Positions 29,709 through 37,789 of a DNA stretch of 45,907 nucleotides are shown piece after piece. Origin of the DNA: Acidobacteriaceae bacterium. Lineage in GTDB: Bacteria > Acidobacteriota > Terriglobia > Bryobacterales > Bryobacteraceae. The stretch is taken from contig CAJCIT010000011.1 of the NCBI GenBank assembly GCA_903970405.1, forward strand, positions 1-45,907, given 5' to 3'. Made by a program: the position numbers and the translations under genes. The notes under the pieces are model-generated. The model was not told the DNA's origin, searched no databases, and worked only from the letters and a program-made list of their open reading frames with translations. The number at the start of each line of letters is the position of its first letter. Within the stretch, counting starts at the first letter, position 1.

Positions 29709-30911
29709 GTGTCTCAACAGATTCCATTTGATCCCGGCAAAGACAACTTGGACCACCTCATGAACCCGTCGCTGGACGAGTCATGGTTTAAGGGTGCCAT
29801 CCGGAACATTAAGGAGGCCCTCAATCCTCCCAAGCTCCCGCCGCTCGAAGTGACGTCCAAACCCGTCGATGTCAACTCCGGCATTAGCGACATTGAGGAG
29901 CCGTGGTTTAAGTCGATCTTCAAGAACATCGCCGAGGCCATCAATCCTCCCAAGCTCCCGCCCCTGCAGTTAACCTCGAAGCCGATCGATTTCGATGCCG
30001 GTATGGGCGAGCTCGAACTGCCTTGGTACAAGTCGCTGATTAAGAACATCCGCGAAACCATCAGCCCTCCCAAGCTGCCGCCGCTCGACATAACCTCGAA
30101 GCCGGTGGCTGTTCGTGATATCTGGACCAACCAGTCCAAGCAGGGCGGAATGTCTTTCGGAGCAGCCATTGCTCTGGAAATCGGGTTCATCCTCCTGCTG
30201 ATGGTCATTTTCACTCCGCCCAGCATCAAGAAAGCGGTGATGGATCGCGTCACGATTTTTGCGCCGCTGGATGCCTACAAACCCAAGCTTCCGCCCGCTA
30301 AGGAACTGGCCGCCGGCGGTGGTGGCGGAGGAATGAAAGAGCCCACCCCGGTCACTCGGGGAACCACTCCCAAGTTTGCGCCGAAGCAGTTTATTCCTCC
30401 CACCCAGGTGACCACGCCTAAGCCGGAACTTCCCATCGCGCCCACCATCACGGCCGAAGCGCCCAAAATCGATTCTGACCAATACGGCGATCCCTTCGGC
30501 AAGAACCTCCCCTTCTCCGGCGGTCCCGGCTCAGGCGGTCTTGGTTCGGGTCATGGCGGCGGCATTGGCAACGGGAATGGCAACGGATTCGGCAATGGCA
30601 GCGGGGGCGGTATGGGCGGCGGAGTCTACCGTATCGGCGGCGGCGTTTCGGCACCGGCTCTGACCCTCAAAGTGGAGCCCGAGTACTCGGAAGAAGCCCG
30701 CAAGGCCAAGTTCCAGGGAACGGTTGTCCTGGAAATCGTGGTGGATGAACATGGCATGCCCAGGAACATTCGGGTGCTCCGGCCGCTCGGCCTCGGTCTC
30801 GATGAAAAGGCGATCGAAGCCGTGCAGAAGTGGCGCTTCCGGGCCGGTATGAAAGACGGCAAGCCCGTTGCCACGCAGGCTCAGGTCGAAGTTAATTTCC
30901 GGTTGCTGTAG
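29709..30911 (+). CDS. TonB-type energy transducer with triplicated cytoplasmic module
   Basis: This 400-residue inner-membrane protein should couple proton-motive force to outer-membrane receptors. Residues 22-139 are three tandem copies of a 40-residue unit, each with a W[FY]K start, an I-NI-E segment and PPKLPPL followed by TSKP. A single transmembrane helix follows (about 149-169), then a Pro-rich stretch, a Gly/Asn linker and a C-terminal TonB domain (about 325-400: PEYSEEARKAKFQGTV, then a V-KWRF segment). The repeats precede the membrane helix, so they lie in the cytoplasm if topology is TonB-like. That is unusual because ordinary TonB has only a short cytoplasmic N-terminus. No exbB/exbD gene is nearby. 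GTG is the start, since an in-frame TAA precedes it directly. Confidence 0.85.
   Translation: MSQQIPFDPGKDNLDHLMNPSLDESWFKGAIRNIKEALNPPKLPPLEVTSKPVDVNSGISDIEEPWFKSIFKNIAEAINPPKLPPLQLTSKPIDFDAGMGELELPWYKSLIKNIRETISPPKLPPLDITSKPVAVRDIWTNQSKQGGMSFGAAIALEIGFILLLMVIFTPPSIKKAVMDRVTIFAPLDAYKPKLPPAKELAAGGGGGGMKEPTPVTRGTTPKFAPKQFIPPTQVTTPKPELPIAPTITAEAPKIDSDQYGDPFGKNLPFSGGPGSGGLGSGHGGGIGNGNGNGFGNGSGGGMGGGVYRIGGGVSAPALTLKVEPEYSEEARKAKFQGTVVLEIVVDEHGMPRNIRVLRPLGLGLDEKAIEAVQKWRFRAGMKDGKPVATQAQVEVNFRLL
29772..30125 (+). repeat. Three tandem 40-residue coding repeats
   Basis: Units begin near 29772, 29892 and 30012, with exactly 120 bases between the Trp codons of successive units. DNA identity is highest over the CCTCCCAAGCTCCCGCC stretch encoding PPKLPP. 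The copies have diverged at synonymous and non-synonymous sites, so the amplification is not recent and the protein motif appears conserved. Confidence 0.9.
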
Positions 30912-30998
30912 CCGGCGAAGCCCGTCTCATCCGTGCGTGGGGTTCAATGCGGCAAATCCCGGATGCCCCCACTGAACCGCGCGTAAGCAACCGGGTAA

Positions 30999-32009
30999 AT
31001 GGCAGTGCCTCACTCCCGCGGGAATAAACTCGAGCAGCAACTTGCCGGACTCAGCGCGCTGCGAACCGCCGGGCCTACTGCGGAATCCATCGATGCCCTC
31101 CGCGCGGCGCTCTCCCATAAATCAAACTTGATGGTGGCCAAGGCGGCAACAATCGCCATGGAGTTTGAGCAGGCCAGCTTGCTGCCCCAACTGCTGGCGG
31201 CGTGGTCACGCCTCTTTGAAAGCCCCGCCGAATCCGACCCGCAATGTTGGGGCAAGAACGCGCTGGTGCGGGCGCTGAAGCATCTTCGTCATGACTGCGC
31301 GCCCACCTACTTGCGCGGCCTGCACCATGTGCAGATGGAACCGGTTTGGGGCGGGTCTGAGGACACGGCCGCTACGCTTCGCGGCGCTTGCGCGTTGGCT
31401 CTGACTCAATGCCTTGACCTGCCTCGCCTCGTGATCGGCCGTCACCTGGTGGACGCTTTGGCCGATCCGAAAGAGCCGGTACGCCTGGACGTGATCCGCG
31501 CTATAGAGGGTTGGGGCGGCGAAGAAGCCGGTTTGTTACTACGGCTCAAGGCAAAGCTCGGCGATAAGGAACCCGCCGTCATCGGTCAAACCCTCGAATC
31601 CCTATTGCGCCTGGATGGTTCGGCCGCAATTCTCTTCGTGGATGGCTTTCTGAATAAGGGCGGAGAACTGGCCGAGGAAGCCGCGTTGGCGCTCGGCGCG
31701 TCCCGGCTGCCGGCCGCTTTCGATCTGCTGACAGAGCGCTACCGTGAAAGCGGCCACGCCGCCATCGGGCCGGTCCTGCTGCGCGGCCTAAGTTCGCTGC
31801 GTTCGACGGAGGCGATCGATTTCCTGTTGGATTTGGTACGAACGTCGCGGCCCTCAGCGGCAAAGCAGGCATTGGAGGCGCTCAGCCTTCATGCCGAAAC
31901 GCCGGAAATTGCAGGGCGCGCGAGGGAAGCCGGAATCGGGCGCGCCGAAGAGGACGTCCGGGACCGCGCCAGGAAGCTGTTCGGTTCCCGCCCCACAAAC
32001 GGAGATTAG
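30999..32009 (+). CDS. HEAT-repeat-like protein
   Basis: The 336-residue protein is almost wholly alpha-helical with Leu/Ala-rich helix pairs, consistent with HEAT or PBS-lyase-type repeats. Examples are the helices around residues 150-180 and 230-300. There is no signal peptide, membrane segment or catalytic motif, so it is probably a cytoplasmic scaffold. It lies 87 bases after the TonB-type gene in the same direction and may be co-transcribed. Function unknown. Confidence 0.72.
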   Translation: MAVPHSRGNKLEQQLAGLSALRTAGPTAESIDALRAALSHKSNLMVAKAATIAMEFEQASLLPQLLAAWSRLFESPAESDPQCWGKNALVRALKHLRHDCAPTYLRGLHHVQMEPVWGGSEDTAATLRGACALALTQCLDLPRLVIGRHLVDALADPKEPVRLDVIRAIEGWGGEEAGLLLRLKAKLGDKEPAVIGQTLESLLRLDGSAAILFVDGFLNKGGELAEEAALALGASRLPAAFDLLTERYRESGHAAIGPVLLRGLSSLRSTEAIDFLLDLVRTSRPSAAKQALEALSLHAETPEIAGRAREAGIGRAEEDVRDRARKLFGSRPTNGD

Positions 32010-32326
32010 TGAAAGGTTTATTTTTTCCGAATCCTTTGCTTCGCGGATAGCTCGGTGTATCCTGAGGGTGCCCTCCCTCAGTCGCTTCCCCCCGGAAGTA
32101 TCCTCCCCCTTGAGAATTTTGAATGGCCTAGTGGTCCGGCTCCCGCATCGGTACCCGGGGTTTTTCCTGGGCTTGTCCAGACATCCTGGAGTTTAGGGTT
32201 TTCAACGCCGAACGGGCCGGGCCAGAAACGGCAATTTGTACTGAATTTTGAACAGGATACGAGCAGCAACCCAGGCGGTCCCAGAAGCATCGAAAAGTTG
32301 CAATCCTGTAAACCCCTGCACTGTAT
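32010..32326. other. Intergenic region upstream of nrdJ
   Basis: No gene is seen. It contains the HEAT-gene hairpin (32062-32081) and otherwise unstructured sequence. I looked for a B12-box type cobalamin riboswitch, as expected for a B12-dependent enzyme, and did not find its conserved core. Confidence 0.45.
32062..32081 (+). terminator. Hairpin after HEAT-like gene
   Basis: CTGAGGG at 32062-32068 pairs with CCCTCAG at 32075-32081 around a 6-base loop, 53 bases after the stop. There is no T-run, so intrinsic termination is only likely, not certain. Confidence 0.45.
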
Positions 32327-32362
32327 GTAGATATAGTTCTTGACGAACCCCAAGATATAGCG
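32327..32362 (+). promoter_or_regulatory. Paired AGATATAG boxes, NrdR-like
   Basis: The word AGATATAG occurs at 32329-32336 and 32353-32360. The second, in CAAGATATAG, fits the NrdR consensus core CwAtATaTwG with one mismatch; the first has two. A TTGACG (-35-like) lies between them at 32340-32345. NrdR repressors bind paired boxes before ribonucleotide reductase genes. The 24-base spacing is not the usual helical spacing, so the call stays tentative. Confidence 0.35.
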
Positions 32363-32367
32363 CAGTA

Positions 32368-32384
32368 TTGGCACTAGCCTCGCT
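32368..32384 (+). promoter_or_regulatory. Candidate sigma-54 promoter before nrdJ
   Basis: TTGGCACTAGCCTCGCT matches the -24/-12 pattern: TGGCAC, five bases, then TCGC, with GG and GC at the correct 12-base distance and one mismatch in the TTGC element. It would start transcription about 55 bases before the nrdJ ATG. A sigma-54 activator gene lies just after nrdJ. Confidence 0.4.
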
Positions 32385-32450
32385 GTGCGTCTCCTGTCGC
32401 CACAGGGTTCCCGCACCATCTCAAGGCGTCCCCAAGAAAGGCAATTCGAT

Positions 32451-35273
32451 ATGGGTCAATTAAGCGTAGACTTAAGCGTGAAAGTAAAGGAATTACACCG
32501 TTCTCTCCGTCGCGAGGAACGCCGTGGCGTCCAATTCTCTCGTTTCTTCACCTCCAAGCTGGAGGCCGGCAAAACTCCTTACGATGAGGTCCAATGGGAG
32601 CTCCGCACCGCTACTATCGGCAACGATAAGGGCTCGGTCATCTTTGAACAGCGGGACATGGAAGTCCCCATGGACTGGTCGCAGACCGCCACCAACATCG
32701 TCGCCAGCAAGTATTTTCATGGCCGCATGGGATCGCCCGAGCGCGAACGCAGCGTCGGGCAACTGGTGCATCGCGTGGTTGACACAATTGCCGACTGGGG
32801 ATTGGCGGGAAACTACTTCAAAACCGCGGAGGACGGCGAAAACTTCCGTCAGGAACTGGCGCATCTCATGCTCCACCAAAAGGCCTGCTTCAATTCGCCG
32901 GTCTGGTTCAACGTGGGCGTGAGGGAAGCCCGCGGCTACGGCTTCTATTACGATGAGGCCAAAGAGCGCATTGAGAAATTGAAGCCCGGCGAGAACCACC
33001 CGCAGTGCTCCGCTTGCTTTATCAACTCCGTCCAGGACTCGCTTGAGTCGATTCTCGATCTGGCCAAGACCGAAGGCATGCTGTTCAAGTGGGGCTCCGG
33101 CACCGGCACCAACCTCTCGTCAATCCGTGAGGAGGACGGCATGCTGTGGGGCGGTGGCCGCGCTTCCGGCCCGCTCAGTTTCATGAAGGGCTTCGATGCC
33201 TTTGCCGGCGTCATCAAATCCGGCGGCAAAACCCGCCGCGCCGCGAAGATGGTGATCCTTAATACAGACCATCCGGATATTGAAAAGTTTGTCTGGTGCA
33301 AGGCCAAGGAGGAGAAGAAGGCCCAGACGCTGATCGAAGCCGGCTACGATTCTTCGCTGGATGGCGAAGCGTATGGCTCGGTCTTCTTCCAGAACGCCAA
33401 CAATTCCGTCCGCGCCAGCGATGAGTTCATGGAGGCCGTGATCGCCGATACCGATTGGTGGACCCGTTCAGTGGTCAGCGGCCAGCCCATCAATCGCTAC
33501 AAAGCCCGTGACCTGATGCACCAGATCGCCGAAGCCACGCACCAGTGCGGGGACCCCGGCATGCAGTTCGATTCCACCATCAACAAGTGGCACACCTCCC
33601 GCAACACTGCTCGTATCAACGCGTCGAACCCGTGCTCGGAGTACATGTTCCTGGACGATTCAGCCTGCAACCTGGCGTCGTTGAACCTCATGAAGTTTCT
33701 GGGACCGGATGGCAACTTCGACGTGGAAGCCTTGCGGCACGCCGTCGACACCATCATCATCGCCCAGGAAATCATCGTCGATAATGCCAGCTATCCCACG
33801 GAGCGGATCGCCAAGAATTCGCATGACTTCCGTCCGCTGGGCCTCGGCTTCGCGAACCTCGGCGCTTTGTTGATGTCGCTCGGCCTGCCTTATGACAGCA
33901 ACGATGGCCGTGATTTTGCGGCAGCCGTCAGCGCCATCATGTGCGGCCAAGCGTATCTGACCAGCGCTCGCATCGCCGAACATGTCGGCCCCTGCGCCGG
34001 CTATGCCGAAAACGAAGAGCCGTTCCTGGACGTCGTTCGCATGCACTGGAACGCCGTGAACAGGATTGACGGCAAGCGCGTTCCGCCGGCCATGTTCAAG
34101 GCGGCGGAAGAGTGCTGGCGGCTGGCTTATGAGCTCGGCGCGAAAGCCGGCTTTCGCAACGCCCAGACCACGGTTATCGCGCCCACCGGCACCATCGGCT
34201 TCATGATGGATTGCGACACCACCGGCATCGAACCGGATCTGGCTCTGGTCAAGTACAAGAAACTCGTGGGCGGCGGCGTCATCAAGATTGTCAATAACAC
34301 CGTGCCCCAAGCGCTGATCCGCCTTGGCTACACGCCGGAGCAGGTGGAAATCATCGTTTCGCACATCGATTCCACCGGCACTATTGAAGGCGCTCCCGCT
34401 CTGAAGCCGGAACATCTTGCTGTCTTCGATTGCAGCTTCCGTCCCCAAAACGGCGTCCGCTTCATCCACCATATGGGTCACGTGAAGATGATGGGTGCGG
34501 TGCAGCCCTTCATCTCCGGCGCCATCTCGAAGACCATCAACATGCCTGAGGAGTCCACCGCTGAAGACATCATGGATGCCTACATCGAATCGTGGAAAAT
34601 CGGGCTGAAGGCGGTCGCCATTTATCGCGACAACTCGAAGCGTGTCCAGCCTCTCAGTTCGGGCACCGGCAAAGGCGAAAAGAAACCCACTGCCATTGGC
34701 CCGGCGGCGCCGCAGACTATCGAAAAGATCGTCTACCGGCCCATCCGCCGCAAGCTGCCGGATGAGCGTGCCTCGGTGACCCACAAGTTCTCGATCGGCG
34801 GCCATGAAGGCTACATCACCGTCGGACTGTACGACGACGGCACACCCGGCGAAGTCTTCATCGCGATGGCGAAGGAAGGGTCCACGATCTCCGGCCTCAT
34901 GGACACGCTCGCCACATCCATCAGCTATGGCCTCCAATACGGCGTTCCGCTGAAGTTTTTTGTCGACAAGTTCAGCCACGTCCGTTTTGAGCCGAGCGGC
35001 TGGACCGGAAACCGGCAGGTGCCCTACGCCAAGTCCATCATCGATTACATCTTCCGCTGGCTGGGCGCCCGTTTCCTGGGCATCACCGATCCGGCGGAAG
35101 CAGGCGAAGTCCCCAAGCTCCGCCCCACCGTGCAGGAGCCTCAACAGGCGCTCCCGTTTGAAGCGAACATCGTTTCCGACGCTCCGCTTTGCGCCGAATG
35201 CGGCAGCATGATGACTCGCAACGGCTCATGCTACAAGTGCGAAAACTGTGGCGGCACTTCCGGCTGCAGTTAG
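32451..35273 (+). CDS. nrdJ: Vitamin B12-dependent ribonucleotide reductase (class II)
   Basis: This enzyme reduces ribonucleotides to deoxyribonucleotides using adenosylcobalamin, independently of oxygen. The product is about 940 residues. Active-site motifs are visible: C186 in [10 protein letters not shown], and C395 in SNPCSEY followed by a radical-chain region. [19 protein letters not shown] lies further on. The C-terminal TSCPD region ([20 protein letters not shown]) and a zinc-ribbon-like tail with CAECGS and CYKCENCGG follow, including the redox-shuttling cysteines. ATG at 32451 is chosen over the earlier frame start because the family begins here. Candidate NrdR-like boxes and a sigma-54-like promoter precede it. 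Confidence 0.95.
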   Translation: MGQLSVDLSVKVKELHRSLRREERRGVQFSRFFTSKLEAGKTPYDEVQWELRTATIGNDKGSVIFEQRDMEVPMDWSQTATNIVASKYFHGRMGSPERERSVGQLVHRVVDTIADWGLAGNYFKTAEDGENFRQELAHLMLHQKACFNSPVWFNVGVREARGYGFYYDEAKERIEKLKPGENHPQCSACFINSVQDSLESILDLAKTEGMLFKWGSGTGTNLSSIREEDGMLWGGGRASGPLSFMKGFDAFAGVIKSGGKTRRAAKMVILNTDHPDIEKFVWCKAKEEKKAQTLIEAGYDSSLDGEAYGSVFFQNANNSVRASDEFMEAVIADTDWWTRSVVSGQPINRYKARDLMHQIAEATHQCGDPGMQFDSTINKWHTSRNTARINASNPCSEYMFLDDSACNLASLNLMKFLGPDGNFDVEALRHAVDTIIIAQEIIVDNASYPTERIAKNSHDFRPLGLGFANLGALLMSLGLPYDSNDGRDFAAAVSAIMCGQAYLTSARIAEHVGPCAGYAENEEPFLDVVRMHWNAVNRIDGKRVPPAMFKAAEECWRLAYELGAKAGFRNAQTTVIAPTGTIGFMMDCDTTGIEPDLALVKYKKLVGGGVIKIVNNTVPQALIRLGYTPEQVEIIVSHIDSTGTIEGAPALKPEHLAVFDCSFRPQNGVRFIHHMGHVKMMGAVQPFISGAISKTINMPEESTAEDIMDAYIESWKIGLKAVAIYRDNSKRVQPLSSGTGKGEKKPTAIGPAAPQTIEKIVYRPIRRKLPDERASVTHKFSIGGHEGYITVGLYDDGTPGEVFIAMAKEGSTISGLMDTLATSISYGLQYGVPLKFFVDKFSHVRFEPSGWTGNRQVPYAKSIIDYIFRWLGARFLGITDPAEAGEVPKLRPTVQEPQQALPFEANIVSDAPLCAECGSMMTRNGSCYKCENCGGTSGCS

Positions 35274-35373
35274 CGCGAAGGGCCGCCCTCCTTCTGTGTT
35301 GGCGCGCTGCTCCGTATCCGAGCTACGATTGGATAACGCCCGCAGGGGAGTGAAGGGGCGGTTTCCTGTTTCA

Positions 35374-37143
35374 ATGAACGCGGAACTTGTGGTTGTCAAC
35401 GGTCCTCACGCGGGCTCACGCATTTCGATTGAACATGCTGAGATTCTCATCGGCCGGGCGCCGAATTCGCAGCTTGTTCTGGCTGAGCCGGAGGTGGGAT
35501 GGCGGCACTGCCAGATCCGCCGCCAGGGCGAACGCTTCAGCCTCACTGACCTTCGCTCTTCGCTGGGCACTTACGTGAACGGGATGCGCTCGGCGGAGCG
35601 CTGGCTGGAGGATCGCGATCAGATCGGCGTCGGCAAGACGATTCTGATGTTTCGCAGCGGCGCGTCATCGGAAGAGGCTGCCGGCGGCAAGCCCGTTGAG
35701 CGCAAGCCGGTGCTACTCGCCGCTTGCTCTGCTGTCTTCCTGTTCCGCGCGCTGGCCGCCTCCATCGGTGGCGCCCAAAACTTACTTCTGCAAGGCCAGA
35801 TCCTGCGGCTGGTCGGCGACTTGGTTCCCACCAGGAACGGCCTGCTGCTTCTGGGAACCAGGCTGGCCGAACTCGAAACGCGTTTGAGAGATCTGCCCGC
35901 ATCGCAAAGCGAGATCTTCGGGAGTACCCTAGCGCCCATCTGCCAGGACGGCGCTTTCGAAGATCCCGCCCATTCCATCGTCGGCGTCCCGCTGTACCTT
36001 GCCGGCGATCTGGGCGGCATTCTGGTACTTGAATTGACGCCAGAAGAGTCTTCTCGCACCGGTGCGCATCTGGAGACGCTGACCGCCATTGCCTCGCTCG
36101 CCTCGATCGGCTTTGAAGCCAACCGCGAAGTGGAGAACCTGCGCGCTGAAAAGGCCCTGCTTGAGGAACAGATCGGCAGCAACGCCGGCATCGTCGGCAA
36201 GAGCGCGCCCATTAAACGCCTGCTGGAACTGATTGAGCGCGTTGCCCCGCGCGACACCACGGTCCTCATCATGGGGGAAAGCGGTACGGGTAAAGAACTG
36301 ATCGCGCGTGCGCTCCACGAAAAGAGCCTGCGCCGCGAGCGCCCCTTTATCGCCGTCAATTGCGCCGCCCTTTCAGAAGCGCTCTTTGAGAGCGAACTCT
36401 TCGGACATGAGAAAGGCGCCTTCACCGGCGCCATATCGCTGAAGCGGGGCCGCTTCGAACTGGCCGAGGGTGGAACCATCTTTCTTGACGAGGTGGGCGA
36501 GCTGGCGCCGGGCCTGCAGGCGAAGCTCCTGCGCGTCCTGCAGCAGCGCGAGTTTGAGCGCGTCGGCGGTTCGCAGCCTCATGCCCTCGATATTCGAGTC
36601 ATCGCCGCCACCAATCGCGACCTTGCCGACGATGTGCGAGAAGGGAGGTTCCGCGAGGACCTCTATCACCGCTTGAACGTTGTGACCCTGCACTCCCCGC
36701 CGCTCCGCGAACGTCACGACGACATTCCGGTGCTCGCCAACTATTTCTTGCGGCGCTCGTCGGAGCGATGCAAGCGCCACGTCCATGGCCTGTCGAAAGA
36801 GGCGGAAACCTTGCTGCTCCAGTATTCCTGGCCCGGAAATGTGCGCGAACTGGAAAACGCCATGGAGCGCGCCGTGGTCCTGGGTCTCTCTGAGTGCGTG
36901 CTGCCCGAGGATCTGCCGGAGAACCTGCTTGAGAGCGCACCCAGCGAGGCTAGCGCCAAGTACCACCTCTCAGTGGGCCAGGCGAAGCGTGAAGCGATCC
37001 TTGACGCCTACACGCAGGGAAACGGCGATTACAAGCACGCTGCCAAACTGCTGGGCCTGCACCCGAACTATCTGCTGCGATTGGTCCGCAACATGGGCCT
37101 GCGCGAAGAGATCAACCGTCTGCAAGCGGGCGTTGGCAGATAA
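35374..37143 (+). CDS. Sigma-54-dependent activator with FHA and GAF-like domains
   Basis: This 589-residue enhancer-binding protein has an N-terminal FHA domain (about residues 1-95, with IGRAPNSQL and the SLGTYVNG motif) that reads phosphothreonine. A GAF-like sensor (about 120-270) and a sigma-54 AAA+ domain follow: Walker A GESGTGKE near residue 300, the GAFTGA loop near 348, and [12 protein letters not shown] as Walker B. A Fis-like helix-turn-helix ends it (about 545-589). The GAFTGA loop means it should contact sigma-54. The FHA domain implies input from a Ser/Thr kinase rather than a histidine kinase. ATG at 35374 is chosen because FHA homology begins there. Whether nrdJ is a target is not known. 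Confidence 0.93.
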   Translation: MNAELVVVNGPHAGSRISIEHAEILIGRAPNSQLVLAEPEVGWRHCQIRRQGERFSLTDLRSSLGTYVNGMRSAERWLEDRDQIGVGKTILMFRSGASSEEAAGGKPVERKPVLLAACSAVFLFRALAASIGGAQNLLLQGQILRLVGDLVPTRNGLLLLGTRLAELETRLRDLPASQSEIFGSTLAPICQDGAFEDPAHSIVGVPLYLAGDLGGILVLELTPEESSRTGAHLETLTAIASLASIGFEANREVENLRAEKALLEEQIGSNAGIVGKSAPIKRLLELIERVAPRDTTVLIMGESGTGKELIARALHEKSLRRERPFIAVNCAALSEALFESELFGHEKGAFTGAISLKRGRFELAEGGTIFLDEVGELAPGLQAKLLRVLQQREFERVGGSQPHALDIRVIAATNRDLADDVREGRFREDLYHRLNVVTLHSPPLRERHDDIPVLANYFLRRSSERCKRHVHGLSKEAETLLLQYSWPGNVRELENAMERAVVLGLSECVLPEDLPENLLESAPSEASAKYHLSVGQAKREAILDAYTQGNGDYKHAAKLLGLHPNYLLRLVRNMGLREEINRLQAGVGR

Positions 37144-37188
37144 GCCACCGCGCGCCGGACCTTCTACCGCCGCCGTCCAGCGATATAT

Positions 37189-37220
37189 TCTGTAATTTCA
37201 GCGCTAACAGAAATAACAGA
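37189..37220 (+). promoter_or_regulatory. Palindromic operator before the GbsR-type gene
   Basis: TCTGTAATTTC at 37189-37199 and GAAATAACAGA at 37210-37220 are 11-base inverted arms with one mismatch, separated by 10 bases. The repeat ends directly before the ATG at 37222, and a TATATT at 37184-37189 could be the -10 box. The position suits autorepression by the MarR-like regulator encoded next. Confidence 0.65.
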
Positions 37221-37221
37221 T

Positions 37222-37755
37222 ATGAAGAGCTTATCGGCCAGTCAAGCGAAGTTCATCCTGCACTGGGGCGAGCTGGGCACGCGCTGGGGCTTGAACCGCA
37301 CGGTGGCGCAGATCCATGCACTGCTTTATCTTTCGCCCGAGCCGCTGCCGGCAGATGAAATCTCAACTTTATTGTCGGTGGCGCGATCGAACGTCAGCAC
37401 CAGCTTGCGCGAGTTGCAGGCGTGGGGCGTAGTTCGCGTAGTGCATGTGATGGGCGACCGGCGCGATCATTTCGACACGATCCATGACGTGTGGGAGATG
37501 TTCACGATCATCGTGGAAGAGCGCAAGCGGCGCGAGATCGATCCCACGATTGCCGTATTGCGGGAATGCGCGGACGAAATTGAGCGGACGACGCCGGAGG
37601 ACAAGGAGACGCGGAAGCGGATTAAGGATCTATTGGCGTTTTTTGAGCAAGCGGCCTCGGTTTACAGCGAATTCCAGGGAATGCCGGGCGGCGTGCTGCG
37701 GCAGATCTGGAAGCTGAAGGGGAATTTGAAGAAGCTGTTTGCGGCGGGTGGATAG
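37222..37755 (+). CDS. GbsR/MarR-family transcriptional regulator
   Basis: This 177-residue winged-helix regulator of the GbsR type has a helix-turn-helix in residues 40-75 (ADEISTLLSVARSNVSTSLREL) and a wing at GVVRVVHVMGDRRDHF. The C-terminal half is a helical dimerisation region. GbsR proteins often control osmoprotectant, transport or stress genes, and the ligand here is unknown. A palindrome covers its promoter, suggesting autoregulation. It is convergent with the SMC-like gene, with 34 bases between stops. Confidence 0.88.
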   Translation: MKSLSASQAKFILHWGELGTRWGLNRTVAQIHALLYLSPEPLPADEISTLLSVARSNVSTSLRELQAWGVVRVVHVMGDRRDHFDTIHDVWEMFTIIVEERKRREIDPTIAVLRECADEIERTTPEDKETRKRIKDLLAFFEQAASVYSEFQGMPGGVLRQIWKLKGNLKKLFAAGG

Positions 37756-37789
37756 GGGGCCCGCGAGGCTCTGGCCGAGGCGAGCTCGC

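Noticed and set aside
32010..32450. Possible cobalamin riboswitch before the B12-dependent reductase
   Set aside because: No B12-box core or paired stems of the cobalamin class could be found in this region.
33660..35144. 494-codon open frame on the minus strand inside nrdJ
   Set aside because: It lies wholly antisense to a confidently identified gene, has an amino-acid make-up typical of antisense GC-rich frames, and shows no domain.
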